DNA of 64,000 nucleotides from Telmatactis stephensoni (taxonomy: Eukaryota > Cnidaria > Anthozoa > Actiniaria > Isophelliidae), in assembly GCA_029948255.1 (NCBI GenBank), contig JALIZF010001817.1:496001-560000 (forward strand), given 5' to 3'. Below the pieces are notes generated by a model. That model saw only the letters and a list, made by a program, of their open reading frames with translations, was not told the DNA's origin and made no database searches. The translations under genes were made by a program, and so were the position numbers. This document shows positions 24,804 through 35,979 of the stretch, in pieces. Numbering within the stretch: position 1 is the stretch's first letter; each line of letters begins with the position of its first letter.

Positions 24804-27800
24804 TTATTAATTCCATTTCAGGGTGTCTGCATTTTCTTCTGGGCAATGAATCGCTGTTTTGCTGTGGCAGAGATTACATGGATGTTAAATGAAGCCATTT
24901 ATCTTCTGCGTCAGATACGCAACGCATTTGATCACAATTCCTATCACAAGTACTTTGTGTTGTGGGGATGGGGTGAGTAGACCAGTAATTCTAGAGCTCA
25001 GCTCATAGTCTTGACTATATGTAACTATTTCAAAAATAGGTTGTCCTTGGTTTTGTTGTGTATTGCATACCAAGCCCAAAATGCATTATGGGCAATGTAA
25101 TTAAGCAACAAAATTGACTCTATTCTCTCTCAGGTCGAATCAATGTAACTACGGACAACCTTTTTTGGAATGGGTTAATACTTTTCATAGAACTGGTCTG
25201 GCAATGGTCCCCTTAACAAGTTTTAAGATTACTCTGCCGCGTGGAAAATGGGAGCGATTTGAGGAGAGAGAGAGAAAGAAGGAAGGAAGACCCAACCTAG
25301 GCTCAGATTTCAGCCGTCAGGGATTCGCGCGCCCACGATACTCATCCCCGTGAGTATCGCGGGCGCACGAATCCCTGACGGCTGAAATCTGAGTCTAGAC
25401 CCAACCCTCGTCCAAACATTTTTTTAAGCTATCTTAAAAAAACCCGATTACCTTAAAGTCCGCCGTCGGGTAGTCAGGAATACACTGAATGCGAGATGCA
25501 GCTTTCACATCGATGATTCATTACAGTACCGACTAAACTAACGATTCAATACTAAAGGCTGGTTCACACTAGCGTCGGAATCGGAATCGGAAGCAGAAAA
25601 CAAAGGAAAAGACAAAAGAGTGAAGTCAAGCGTGTGACATAAGACATCGACATAAGCATCGCAAGAAGCATAAGACCAAGCATAAGCATAATCAAAGACA
25701 AAGGAAAGAACAAAGAAAAACACCTTTCTTTTGCATGTATTCTAATCCCTAAATTCTTTGTTGTTTTCTTACGATTCCGATTCCGATTCCGATTCCGACG
25801 CTAGTGTGAACCAGCCTTAAATTAAACAGACCAATGTCCAGCTTTTGCCGGCGCTGATTTGAAGCGTGTCCAACTTCAACAATGCGGGTTATTTTTCTAG
25901 GTTTTCCGTTCTTTCTAACATTTTTGGTGTATATTCCAACGATGCAATTAACTAATCCTAACGAAGAAAGGTAAGTATGAACAAACTGAATATATTAAAG
26001 TAGCAAATCATTATCATGAAAACTGGTGCAGTAAGATTTACAAAGAACTTGACTCTGAAGATGACTTCCGCTCAGGTTGTCGAAACGTCAGTCACACCAA
26101 ACAGTCCTTCTCAGGACTACATCCACCCGGATGATCACATTACAAATATTGTTACTTCGATAAACATTACAAAGAACTACGAGTGCGAATACAGCCTGAG
26201 TGCCGGGTCATAGATGCAATTTTCAACATTATGCGAACTCAGACTGTCAGTCATCCAAACAAATATTGATTTCAAAACACTCTTAATACTACCTGCCAAA
26301 TGATCTAATATGATCTTTACACAATATATTATGCCTCAGATAATAATTTTCTTCTGTTTTCTTCGTCCTTTTTCATTTTTCATTTTGATTGACGGAAGCT
26401 GAATCATTAAATTGCAGCAGACTGTTTGGCTGTCTGAATTCGCATGATTTTGAAAATTGTACGTAAGGTGTCAGACGTTTGTTCATTGGCTAAATGTGCT
26501 GAATGTTTGACGCATTTCAGATGCTGGAGTCATCTTGGTCAGACCACTGAAATGCTTGTCCTCTACATTCCATTGACTCTTATACTTTTGGTAAGTCAGA
26601 TGCTGTAAACTACGGCAGGTATAAGCCCTGAGTTTATGTACCTATTTACACAGACCCTCAAAATAGAGAAGCTGAGGCCGAAATGAGATCGAAAATCTGT
26701 TGATTAGACGATTTTAAAGAAGCGCGTGTACGTGTACGCGTATACACGATTATGTAGTGAATTCATAGATAAAAGGTATGGAAATCCATATATTACTAGT
26801 GTAACCAGGAGGCATTATTCATTAAGCTTTCTATTGTTCTGCGAAATTTTGCTTTTCCTAAGGTAGAATATCTTGGCTTTCAGACTGAAGATATATTTAA
26901 CATATAGATTCCATTTTGCCGTGTCTATGCACAGATGACGTCAGAATGTGCATGGTAAGAACAAAAAAGTACGCCACGAGACGAAGTCGAGTGGCGTGAC
27001 TGCATGTTGTTCTCACCACATTTTGACGTCTTATGTGCATCGATTAGAGTACAGACCCACAAAAATTGAATTTTTCATCTATGTGTGTGTGTATTTACAT
27101 GGCCTGGTGTGTCATTGAATCTTACGCGCGCTCACGTATGGCTCTCGACCAATCAGAGCGCGCGTAATAAAATGTACAAAAACTCCGTTTTGGAACATAT
27201 AGTTTCTTTTGTGTAAAAAGATCTCGCCAATAATAAGCGATCAAAACGCTTCGAATTTGCCCAGTTTTCCTCGTAGAAATTTGGTAATTTTAAAACTAGT
27301 AGAACTTTTCATTAAAAAAGGAGTTAGTTAATGAATAAGATAGAAATGAATGTACTAACTCTAGATGTTATGGAAGATTTACATGTTTTCACTAATGAAG
27401 TAAACGGTTTAAACAAAATACCACAATTTGCACCAAACGGTCTTTCCTGCCGTTAGCCTCCCTAGTTCTCACTCGAAGCATTATACTTAGATTATTTCTG
27501 AAAAATAATTTTGTCTTTTTTTTTCCAGTTCAACTTTGCCATCATGATTTATGTGATCAAGGTCCTTGTTCACATGATGAGAGAAGAGAAATTCTCGGAG
27601 GCAAAAATCGTATGGTAGGTCATCGAGAGTTGTTGAGGATTGTCGAGATTTATCGAGTGTTGTCAAAAGCTGTTCAGAGTTCTCGAGCTAGGAGCCGGTC
27701 GTCAGGGGTAAAATAGTTTCCTAGGCTATCATGGTTATGTGTCTTCATATAAACAGGGCCTTGCACATTTTCTGATATTGAACAATACGCGCTTTTATTT

Positions 27801-30800
27801 CACAATCGAGTATTTTTATTGCGTGCCCCACGACAATCTCACATGTTTGCAATTTTGTAGGAAGTCTGCCAAAGGAACCCTAGTGTTGATGCCTTCATTG
27901 GGATTCATATACTTAATTACATTTTATACACCAGTGGACAATGTGGAATTTGATCTGTACATAAGAATTCTTTATCCAATGCAGGTTGGTAGCTTTTTCA
28001 AAAGGCAAAAAACAACAACAACAACAACAACAACAACAATAACAACAGTAAAAGGTGTTAAAAATTCAAACGGAACAAATTAAAACGAAACTAAATTCTA
28101 CCTGCCTGCCTGATAGCCTGCGTATCGGCCCTGGGAAGGGGAGGGGATATCGGAAGGGGAGAGGGAAGGGAGACTGGGGAGGAGGGGGAAGGAAAGGTAG
28201 GGCCTGCAACGAAGACTCTTGTTTTTACGTTATTTTAATTCCAGCAAATGGACGCTAAATTCCCATTGGTCGAGGTTGCTAGCAAAAAATCTGATTGGTT
28301 GAAATCCAATGGGGCCAACAGACACAATGCAGATCTTATTTCACGAGTCATTACATGATAAACATGTAAACATGTTTAAAGAAGTTTTGAAAGAAGTGTT
28401 GAGTTCTTTGAAGGATATTGGTTTCGATTTCATTCTTGAAGAAAGAGCAACACTATATAGCAGTGTTTTTATCACAAAACGATCAAAGTTAGGCCCAACA
28501 CATGCATAATAAGCAAATCTGGCACAGCTCACTAATTATCACAAGGAAATAGTGACAGTTGCTCTCCAGTCCCCTCCCCAGGGCCGCTACGCAGGCTATA
28601 ACTGGACTAATTGATTGGACTGACGGACAGACTGAATGATTATATTTCTGACCGACTGATTGATTGATCAAATCATTGAATAAATAATTGATGATTGATT
28701 GATTGATTGATTGGTTGGTTGATTATTGACTGATTGATTGATTGATTGATTGGTCGACGTCGTTGGTTGGTTGGTTAGTTGATATCAATATAAGAAAATA
28801 AGACATGCTCACATGTTTTTAGGGTATTCTATTGTGTTTTGTAAACGTTGCCCTTAACCGTGAAGTCCAACGGCAGCTCAGACGAAGATGGAGAAATTGG
28901 ACTGCTAATCGATTCAAAGTCGTAAGTACACTTTTATTATTAATAATGTTTGAAAAATAAAACTACGCGTACGTGCACTTTAACATAGCCTGGAGAAAAT
29001 TCCTTTAGTCCAACTGCGCATCAGCGACATGAATCCCGTGTTCTGGGCCGCAAAGGTCTGTCTGATTTCGAAAAGACGCTTGAATGAAATCGTAAAAGTC
29101 ATTCTAACGCCGTTTCTTATTGGATGTTTGTTCGCGCCAACACGAAGTGAGAGACTCGTGCTAGGTAAATATCCAATGGCATGGAGTGTTCTAGTATCTA
29201 AGTACCCAAAGTACTAGGGCATTATATTTTAGAGACGCATGTACCAAATTTTGATATCATTTGATATTTGTCCTGGCTTAATTGTACGCAAAATATTGAG
29301 CTTAAAAACGTAGGTGCCCTTAAAATGAGAGGCTATTAAACGTTTTCCTGCCCTGTGACAGATAGGTATATATTTCTGTAATTGTTAACATCAATAAAAC
29401 AATAAACAGGAAAAATATATTTTGAAAACAACTAAAAACGGGACCAAAAAGGAGTATGGGTAGTTGTAAAATGTCACTTGCTTTGAGCATAGCTATATAG
29501 GTCTTGTCAGTTTAACTTTAACAACGAAATAGGTGTTTTTTTCTGTTTTAGGGCAAAGCAAGGTAGATGTAAATTGTCGTGTTGATATTTATGTACATTA
29601 ATAGTTTTGCCATTAATTTCTACACATATTCTCCTTCGGGTATATAAGTCACGCAGACTAAGGCCTTTTGCCCGACAAAGTTTTTTGAATGTATGAGTAT
29701 ATGCCATATCAAAATATCTTTGTTGTTACAACAGGACTGTCCAAATAGAAATCCGAAAGTGGATAAAGGTTCATCAGACAATCACAAAGCATCAAAATCA
29801 GAGTCTGAAGCTGAGAAAAACGCCGGTAAGAAAAAATGTCCTCGTGAGGAGAAATCCTGAAGGATCCCATGAAGGGGGATTGCAGCCAGTTCTCCCATTT
29901 TGGCCAAATATGGTCGACCATGGTGATAAGACTACGTACATTCATTATGTATGACCGGGGGGGGGGGGGGGGGGGAGTTGGCAGGTAAAACTCAGGGGTG
30001 ATTTGAAAATTTTTATCAATGATTATAAATTGATTAGGGGATTTCTATCAGAGATTCCAGAGAATAAGAGAGGGGATGCATCAGTTGTACGTAGCGATTT
30101 TTGCCTTGTATTTTTCCTCAACTACGAAATAATATCCTTTAACCAATTGTGACAGACCCAATGTTTTTATCAAAAACTAGGTAAGCCAGAACAATCTACT
30201 CAGTACCAGGAAATAAGAAGTTTTGTCAATCAAAGTGGAAGTTTGGAGAACGGGGTAAGCGTAACATACAAATATAAGTCTCGCTCGTTGATTTTTGCCG
30301 TTAGCTTGCATGGACTTCCTTATTTTTCCGTTGCTTGGGCTTCCTGTGTCGCTCGTTTTTCTCTCCTAACCGGAAGTGCCCGATTTGAAATGCAAATTAC
30401 ACCACAGGAGCCCAAGCAACAGAAAAAAATTGACGAACGAGACTTGGAGCAAGTACTCAACATGATACAGGATACTTTATATCCAACTTTCTCATCATGT
30501 CTGAAAAAAGGGAGGACAAGGATTCAACTGACTGGTGCATTTTTCAAAGTTCATGAGTGGGATAACATATATGTGGACAATATGGGATTACCGGATTACA
30601 TTTGTCGCTTACACTTGTGATTAACACTGGACATCTCTCTTACTTCAATAAAACTTTTACTCCTGTACTTTAACTATTGTTTTAGCTACAAAGAACAATA
30701 GCTACACTCGTGAATTACCCTTGTAAAAGTTTTGTGGAAGTCACATTGTGGCGCAAGCATAAGCGCAAGCAACATATACGCAGACTCAATATTGCACTTA

Positions 30801-33800
30801 TAAGAGAAAGCACTGCTAATGATAAGTTGTACACTACTACATGTGTTCCTTGTACTTATACTTGTGTCGCTAATGTGAACCAGGTTAATTTCAAATCCCG
30901 CCGTGTGTATTTGATGAGTAAACGTAGCACTCGGGGGAGGGGGGAGGGGCTCCTATATATAAGAAGGCGGGATATATATGCTCGTCGGAAATTTCAAAAA
31001 TGACCCCCAAAAGGTACCTTATCCTGGTGGGAGTGGTAACAATTTATTTCTATCCCTAAAAGGTATCAATTCAAAAAACAAACTAGACGCACAATGGTGC
31101 GTTTATTCTTGGTGTGGGATGCAGTGCAGTCATAAAACATAATCGATTCTCATCTTCAAAATGCACCAATCACATAATTAGATGTTGCAGACCTCTGAAG
31201 AAAGGACTTTTGAGAAGTTTAATTTTAGACGTGCTTTCTGAAAGTCTTATTTCTCTGTTGTTCAAGGGCCACAGAAAATGAGTTTGGGATACCTGTGGTC
31301 TTACATTAACTAGACACAAATTAAATGTTGCATGTACTCGGGCTAATGGGAGAGGCACCATTACTGCTGTTTATACAAAACCAGTAACTCTTTGCTTTGA
31401 TTTGAACAGCTTGTGTTCATTTTAATACAATATAAACAGGCTGTTTGTTTGTGTTACAAATTATATGCATGAACAGTAGTGATTGATTAAAGCTTCGCTT
31501 AGTTGAACAGACATTTTATGTAACAATCAAGAGGGTCAATTATTTTGTAAAAGTTAATCCGTAGATGACATAGGCAAAGGTGTATTCATAATTAGTGCAT
31601 GAGTAATTTCATGTGAAAAATAGTTGACTAGACCACAGTACATTCGTGTAACTAAGATCAGATCGTGATTGAACGCTGGTGAGTAAAGAAGTGAAAGGAA
31701 AAGTTCATACAGCCCTGTTGATGGCAAGCACGCGTGGAGCTGGAAATCCACGACAGAAATCATTGTTAGATTTTTGCTGGACTCCAACTCGATCCCAGAG
31801 TGCTTTGCAGTTCTTGTGCACATTGCCTATTGAAGCACAGGGATTTGGGCACAGGATTTGATGAACACAACATCAGAAAAAGGCACTATAATAGCACATG
31901 TTGCTATAACTAAGCACTTGATGTGGGCTTCCTGTGGTTGACTACACTTTCGATTATATCAAAATATTTCAAAACATGAATGTTCTTGACCGTACAAGTA
32001 ATAAAATTCTAGCATGAATAAGGTTTAAATCCTTCTGATTATTCTTTGAAGTACCAAATGCAAAGTAATATCTTGACCTCATTTCGTTCCAGAAAAAAGT
32101 AAAATCGAACATGTGAATAAAATTAGCTGTCTTAAAGTAAAAAGATTTCATCAACATCATGAAGATGCCTTCGGCCTTATGGGCTATTGCTTCTTAGTAT
32201 TCACCAACATAAGGGCTATTACAAATCCTGCATTCTGATTGGCTCCCTAACCTCGGGCTATTGGTGATAGCCCGAGTTGAGAGGAAGCGCGAGTAATAAT
32301 ATCAATAAAACATTTTTCTCTCTTTGTTTTGTTTAGTCTCATTCACCTTTGGCCCAATATGTTGGTGAATACTAAAACAATTAGACCTCTCGGCCTCATG
32401 GACTACGAGTTTGAATAGCCCATTCGGCCTACGGCCTCATGGGCTATATTGACTCGTAGTCCATTCGGCCTAGGCCTCGAGGTCTAATTGTTAAGTAGTC
32501 CATTCGTCCTCGAGGTCTAATCGTTAAATAGACTGGTAGTACGGAGCCGTCAAAGGGACATGCGCACTTTTTTTATGCTGCCGACTTGCGAGTTTTATTG
32601 CGACTTGCAAGTTTCACTGCGACTTTTGCTGTAAGTGGTTTTACTCAGTGCGAGTTGTATTGCAAGTTCAGTGCAAGTTGTACTGCGATTTGCAAGTTTA
32701 CTGCGAGTTTTGGTGTAAGTTTTACTAAATACTCGCAGTAAAACTTGCAAGTCGCAGCGAAACTTGAGACTTGAAACAACTTGCATGCAGTAAAAATCGC
32801 ATCAAAGAAAGTGTGCCTGTCCCCTTGAAGCTACGGTAATACGAGCAACAAAATCACTCAACTTGTCTCGCAACATTGCCGCAAATACAAACTTGTATCG
32901 CAACAAAATTGTTTGTTGCAAGTTGAAAGAATCCTGTATTCTCATTGGCCGAGGAAATCATTTGCTGCAACACGAGTTGAGTCGAAGTGGTAATACGTGC
33001 AACATTTTAAAATTTTGTTGCAAGAAGTAAAACGACCTTCTACTTTCTGCAACAAAATTTTCTCAACTTGCAACAAATAATTTTGTCGCGAGACAAGTAT
33101 TGAATTGAGTGGGAAAACGCGCAGCATTGCTTTTCAACTCGTCTCGCAGCAATGTTTCGAGGCAAGTTGAGTAATTTTGTTGCTAGTATTACCGTAGCTT
33201 GACGGCTCCGTATGATAGACTGATAGAAAACCTAAACCTAGACTCGTGCCGGCCTAAAGGCCTGGGCACGAGTAAAAATAGAAGAGTAAAAACTCCTTTA
33301 TCGATGTGCTCAAGAGACACAAGTCAGATTATTAAAATCGTACCAGTAATGCTTATTTTAGGTATTTTATTTACCGAAAAACACCCTAAAGGCACCAGCT
33401 AAGTCTCTGGTAGTCCACGAAAGTCTGAGACACCCTAAAAGGTACCAGATTACTGAATTTGACCCCTAAAAGGTATGGCAAGCATCCCCACCCATTTCCA
33501 ATCGGAATCCCCCCGGGACTTAGCATTGTGGCTGATCATAGACTTTTTGACACACAGACTCCATTTTATCCTTGTGCCTGTTCTCTAAGAAATGCACAGT
33601 TGACATCAAAATGTTGTAAGAACAAAAAAGTACCTGACAAGACGAAGTCGAGTGGCGTAACTGTTGTTCTCACCACATTTTGACGTCTTGTGTGTGGCTG
33701 TTAGAGTAAGACCCACAGAAAATGGAATTCCATTCAAAATGAATGAATATTATAATACTATATTATAATTTTTAGTTTCTCTTTGTTTTATATATTCATC

Positions 33801-34093
33801 GCAACGTTTTACCAATCAGAGCGCGTATAATGACGTCATCTATGCGTGTACTGTAATCACATACGGCTCTCGGCCAATAAGAGCGTGCGTAATATACCAA
33901 TTATTATATAAATATTATCAATTGAACTTTTTAGATCAAGGAAATCTTGTCAAGTCAAGGAAAAGTTGCACGACGACTTAGCCTGCAGACACATGCTCCT
34001 TGTACATTCACTGAGAATGAAGAAACTGGAGCACCGTCAACTTTACCTAATCAAGTTCGCAGGAAGATCTCTAACAGTCTAATACTGTTGTAA
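20839..34093 (+). CDS. Class B1 (secretin-family) GPCR, multi-exon
   Basis: A seven-helix receptor for peptide hormones at the plasma membrane. Exons in phase: 20839-20944, 22611-22718, 22792-22949 (hormone-receptor domain, six cysteines: MCYQ, YCDV, TCWP, SCP, RHC, SSC); 23495-23619 (TM1); 23898-24018 (TM2); 24822-24972 (TM3, then GWG of TM4); 25901-25970 (TM4); 26521-26590 (CW of extracellular loop 2, TM5); 27529-27614 (TM5 end, loop 3); 27861-27984 (TM6, KGTLVLMPSLGF); 28823-28921 (TM7, CFVNVALNREVQ and RRRW); 29735-29825 and 30181-30254 (tail). All donor/acceptor phases agree. The last exon is either 33935-34093 (RRLS, RRKIS, stop) or 30408-30620 (stop, then AATAAA). The former looks more like a receptor tail, because the latter starts inside a hairpin repeat. 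The signal-peptide exon upstream of 20839 was not found. The ligand cannot be named. Confidence 0.93.
21160..21735. repeat. Long-TIR MITE in GPCR intron 1
   Basis: Arms of about 230 bp are inverted: left ATCAAAAATCGGTGA ... GGTGCCAGTGACGT, right ACGTCACTGGCACC ... TCACCGATTTTTGATC. The centre has inverted TACATTTCTTTGTATTTT / AAATACAAAGAAATGTA. About 570 bp and no ORF, so it is a non-autonomous element. Confidence 0.88.
22160..22600. repeat. GCAACA-rich MITE with internal duplication
   Basis: TTAACACTTACCATCCGGAC occurs twice (about 22168 and 22399). Each copy is followed by GCAAC-rich sequence, and the whole block ends with GTTGCGTCGTTGTCCGG, the inverse of CCGGACAAACGATGCAAC. It probably represents one element inserted in, or duplicated within, another. 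It ends just before the second GPCR exon. Confidence 0.7.
23003..23200. repeat. (GTTT)n microsatellite
   Basis: About 50 nearly perfect copies of GTTT, starting 53 bp after the donor of the third GPCR exon. VCLF/KQTN open frames on both strands are artefacts. Confidence 0.98.
24625..24795. repeat. Inverted-repeat element in GPCR intron
   Basis: Ends AGGGCCGGACGG and CCGTCCGGCCCT are inverted, with TTGACTGAGT / ACTCAGTCAA inside. Non-coding, about 170 bp, just upstream of the TM3 exon. Confidence 0.7.
25022..25177. mobile_element. TA-type MITE, TTTCAAAAAnnGGTTGTC family, copy 1
   Basis: The left end (AACTATTTCAAAAATAGGTT) and right end (AACCTTTTTTGGAATGGGTT) are imperfect inverted repeats. 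The inner GCATACCAAGCCCAAAATGC and CTCTCTCAGGTCGAATC match the copy at 38.27 kb. It lies in the intron between the TM3 and TM4 exons of the GPCR. Confidence 0.75.
25285..25400. repeat. Near-perfect hairpin, ~48-bp arms
   Basis: The arms run from CTCAGATTTCAGCCGTCAGG through GATTCGCGCGCCC and ACGATACTCA, and return as TGAGTATCG, GGGCGCACGAATC, CCTGACGGCTGAAATCTGAG. Only a few mismatches occur over about 48 bp. It could extrude as a cruciform. In the GPCR intron. Confidence 0.88.
25555..25818. mobile_element. MITE with AAGGCTGGTTCACACTAGCG termini
   Basis: The left end AAGGCTGGTTCACACTAGCG and right end CGCTAGTGTGAACCAGCCTT are exact inverted repeats and continue inwards with iterated TCGGAA / TTCCGA. 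About 264 bp, no ORF. In the GPCR intron before the TM4 exon. Confidence 0.9.
26030..26215 (+). pseudogene. Possible retroelement 3' relic
   Basis: The segment around CTTCCGCTCAGGTTGTCGAA and the following GTCACACC, CAGTCCTTCTCAGGACTACA resembles a block I associate with the 3' part of RT-containing elements in cnidarian genomes. It is short and intronic, with no catalytic motifs. Recognition is from memory of repeats only. Confidence 0.25.
26900..27180. repeat. Dispersed repeat copy 1 (GACGAAGTCGAGTGGCGT)
   Basis: It contains AAGAACAAAAAAGTACG, GACGAAGTCGAGTGGCGTGA and TGTTCTCACCACATTTTGAC in the same order as 33.54-33.72 kb, and is followed by ACGTATGGCTCTCGACCAAT as there. Probably a non-autonomous element in a GPCR intron. 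Confidence 0.75.
28112..28605. repeat. TIR element TAGCCTGCGTA...TACGCAGGCTA
   Basis: The left end TAGCCTGCGTATCGGCCCTG and right end CAGGGCCGCTACGCAGGCTA are inverted. The purine-rich GGGAAGGGGAGG left subterminus is matched by CCCCTCCCC near the right end. About 490 bp, and the termini begin TAGCCT like the hAT-like MITE at 1.7 kb, but no clear target duplication is seen. In the intron before the TM7 exon. Confidence 0.75.
28690..28775. repeat. (ATTG)n/(GGTT)n microsatellite
   Basis: Short runs of GATT and GGTT, interrupted, immediately before the TM7 exon. Confidence 0.85.
29957..29976. repeat. Poly-G run
   Basis: A run of about 18-19 G, in the intron between the two tail exons of the GPCR. 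Similar runs occur at 34.39 kb (G) and 52.79 kb (C). Confidence 0.9.
30276..30452. repeat. Hairpin element overlapping alternative GPCR exon
   Basis: AAGTCTCGCTCGTTGATTTTT ... GTTGCTTGGGCTTCCTGTG is repeated inverted as CACAGGAGCCCAAGCAAC ... TTGACGAACGAGACTT. The acceptor at 30407 lies in the right arm, which argues that the 30408-30620 exon could be spurious. Confidence 0.75.
32380..32535. repeat. GGCCTCATGGGCTA / GAGGTCTAATTG repeats
   Basis: Iterated TTCGGCCTACGGCCTCATGG and TCGAGGTCTAATTGTTAA words in direct and inverted order. A related stretch with GACCTCGAGGACGATTGGAC is at about 51.8 kb. Confidence 0.6.
32526..33212. repeat. Nested palindromic MITEs (ACGGAGCCGTCAA ends)
   Basis: The outer ends TACGGAGCCGTCAA and TTGACGGCTCCGTA are inverted. 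Inside is an element from about 32832 (AGCTACGGTAATACGAGCAA) to 33197 (TTGCTAGTATTACCGTAGCT), itself palindromic and rich in CAACTTG. A second block at 32550-32826 has inverted AGGGACATGCGCACTTT / AAAGTGTGCCTGTCCC ends and iterated GCGACTTGCAAGTTT words. Confidence 0.8.
33540..33900. repeat. Dispersed repeat copy 2 (GACGAAGTCGAGTGGCGT)
   Basis: Same block order as 26.90-27.18 kb: AAGAACAAAAAAGTACC, GACGAAGTCGAGTGGCGTAA, TGTTCTCACCACATTTTGAC, then a later ACGGCTCTCGGCCAATAAGA. It lies just before the candidate last GPCR exon. Confidence 0.75.
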
Positions 34094-34095
34094 GG

Positions 34096-34265
34096 AATAG
34101 AGGCTTTGCACCATCATTTGGCAGCCATGACAGGAGGCACAAAAATAGAGTCCTTTTCCCCTGGGAAACTGAACTCTAGTTCTCATGTAAACCAGAGTAG
34201 TCCAGACTCTATTGTTCCTGCCTCCTGTCAGGGCTGCCATCACGTAAAGGTGCAAAGCCTCTATT
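34096..34265. repeat. Palindromic MITE
   Basis: AATAGAGGCTTTGCACC at the left and GGTGCAAAGCCTCTATT at the right are exact inverted repeats; the inner GGCAGCCATGACAGGAGGCA / TGCCTCCTGTCAGGGCTGCC also pair. It begins immediately after the stop codon of the candidate last GPCR exon, so it would be in its 3' UTR. Confidence 0.88.
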
Positions 34266-34707
34266 GACATGAAACATGAAGCAGGGATTTGTTGCAAGGA
34301 CAATTCCCTTTTGTGTACTGAGCTGAGCAACTGCTCATACTTGTTCAAAATATGTATTGCCATATTTTATGATCTGCTTCACTTTGGGGGGGGGGGGGGG
34401 GGCTTGTACACAGGACAAAATCTGTTGCTCTCAAAGTTGCACTAATGATCATTTGAGACAGCTAGTAATGCATCTATCATTGTTCATCATTAGAGGGGAA
34501 GGGGGTATACAAGGGAGGAGGGTTGACTGGAATTTTTCCTGTCAGTTTGAGTAGTAAGTTCTTATATCCTAGTCACAAACAGGATATGATAATTTTTGAC
34601 TTTCCCAGCAATGATAGGTGCATAAGGTAGACATAATTACTTCCAATATATTATTCCATTGTTATATCAAAGTACAACAATTGGCTAATATGTAAATTTT
34701 AAATATA

Positions 34708-35004
34708 GTCAATTGAAGAAACGTCGGGTCTAAAAACATAGAACATAGAAGCTGAGACCGAAATGGTGCATGGGATGTGAATAATTATATTCTGATTTAT
34801 TCATTTACACTGCAATTAATCGATAAAAATCGAAGCCAAACGGCCTGCCAACACAGGTCCTACATTTGCTTTCATCATTTTGCATCGAAGGCAAAGTATT
34901 AATGAATAAATCAAAATATGATTATTCGCATCCCATGCACCATTTCGGTCTCAGGTTCTATGTTCTATGTTTTTAGGACCTGACAACGTTTCTTCAATTG
35001 ACTA
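34708..35004. repeat. Palindromic MITE
   Basis: Left GTCAATTGAAGAAACGT and right ACGTTTCTTCAATTGAC (one base longer internally) are inverted, as are ACATAGAACATAGAAGCTGAG / CTCAGGTTCTATGTTCTATGT and ACCGAAATGGTGCATGGGAT / ATCCCATGCACCATTTCGGT. About 295 bp, non-coding. Confidence 0.88.
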
Positions 35005-35114
35005 TATATACAAATATATATCCAAAGCAGGGGTGGATATGGACAAATTGTACAAACATGTCATTGCATATTGCTGTATATTAGTACAAACACTATAAAA
35101 GGGTACAATACTCT

Positions 35115-35455
35115 GCATTATTATACAATTGTGATGTAAATTTACCAAATAAGGTATCATTTGAGGGCCAAATAATGTAGGACGGTAATACCCTCTAGAA
35201 ATCCGGTTTGTGTATTTGGCCCTGTATGACATCAAGGCTTCAAGCCGGTTTGACGGTTTCCCACGTGCGCTGGTTTGCTGTTTTGATAATAAAAATACTG
35301 TTTAAAAACACAGTGAAAAAGCAATTGTATAATAAATCCTTTATTAGATATTTTCTTGTGTATTATAGGCAGACATTTTACTCATCGCTCGCATTTGGGT
35401 GAGGCAAAATACATATGCGACTCATAAACTATCAAAAAGAAAATATCTAATAAGT
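35115..35455 (+). repeat. TTATTAGATATTTTCTTGTG repeat, copy 1
   Basis: The order of blocks (ATTATACAATTGTGATGTAA, AAATAAGGTATCATTTGAGG, CCGGTTTGACGGTTTCCC, TTATTAGATATTTTCTTGTG, GAGGCAAAATAC) is the reverse complement of 50.05-50.40 kb. The last part is a small hairpin ending AAGAAAATATCTAATAAG. Confidence 0.8.
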
Positions 35456-35979
35456 GGTATTTATTTATTACTAAACTAAACAACACTTCTAGCACTAACA
35501 CTATTTATGATGCATACTCTATCTGCTATCTCTATATGCTGTAAATAAATATATGGGAAAATTAATGAAAATGAATAATGAATACTGAAAAAAATTAAGG
35601 GGTGGGGTGTTGCCATTGTGAAAGAAGAATTTCCTAAACCTCTCTTACCCTTACTAAGAGCTGTAATGGTTTATTCATGATGGAAAATAATCATTGGTAA
35701 AATTCTGTGATGGGCTCAATTAAATAACATGCGAGCAGGAATTCCACAATTATTAAGCAACAAGGGGACTACCTCTTCAAGCAAAAAAAATCATTGCAAG
35801 AAAAACTCTAAACATGCATGCCTGATGAGAGCACCACTTCTTGGAACCAATGAAAATGTTAAATGAGAAATTAAATATTGAATGCTAATTTTGAAAACAT
35901 CGCTTTGGCCAATATTAAATGAGAAGCTTTGAATTCATCCATAACATTAATCTGTACAGTATATAGTTACAATGCCATC

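Larger units (their letters stand above)
30930..33515. mobile_element. GAGCATCCCCG element split by a ~2.2-kb nested insertion
   Basis: Two pieces (about 30955-31090 and 33275-33510) together match, in order, the reverse complement of the uninterrupted copy at 39.01-39.35 kb: GCTCGTCGGAAATTT, TGGTGGGAGTGG, CCCTAAAAGG, then AAAACTCCTTTATCGATGTG, TAGTCCACGAAAGTCTGAGA, CCCATTTCCAATCGGA. The 31090-33275 interval is extra DNA, itself made of further inverted repeats. No coding capacity is recognised. Confidence 0.7.
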
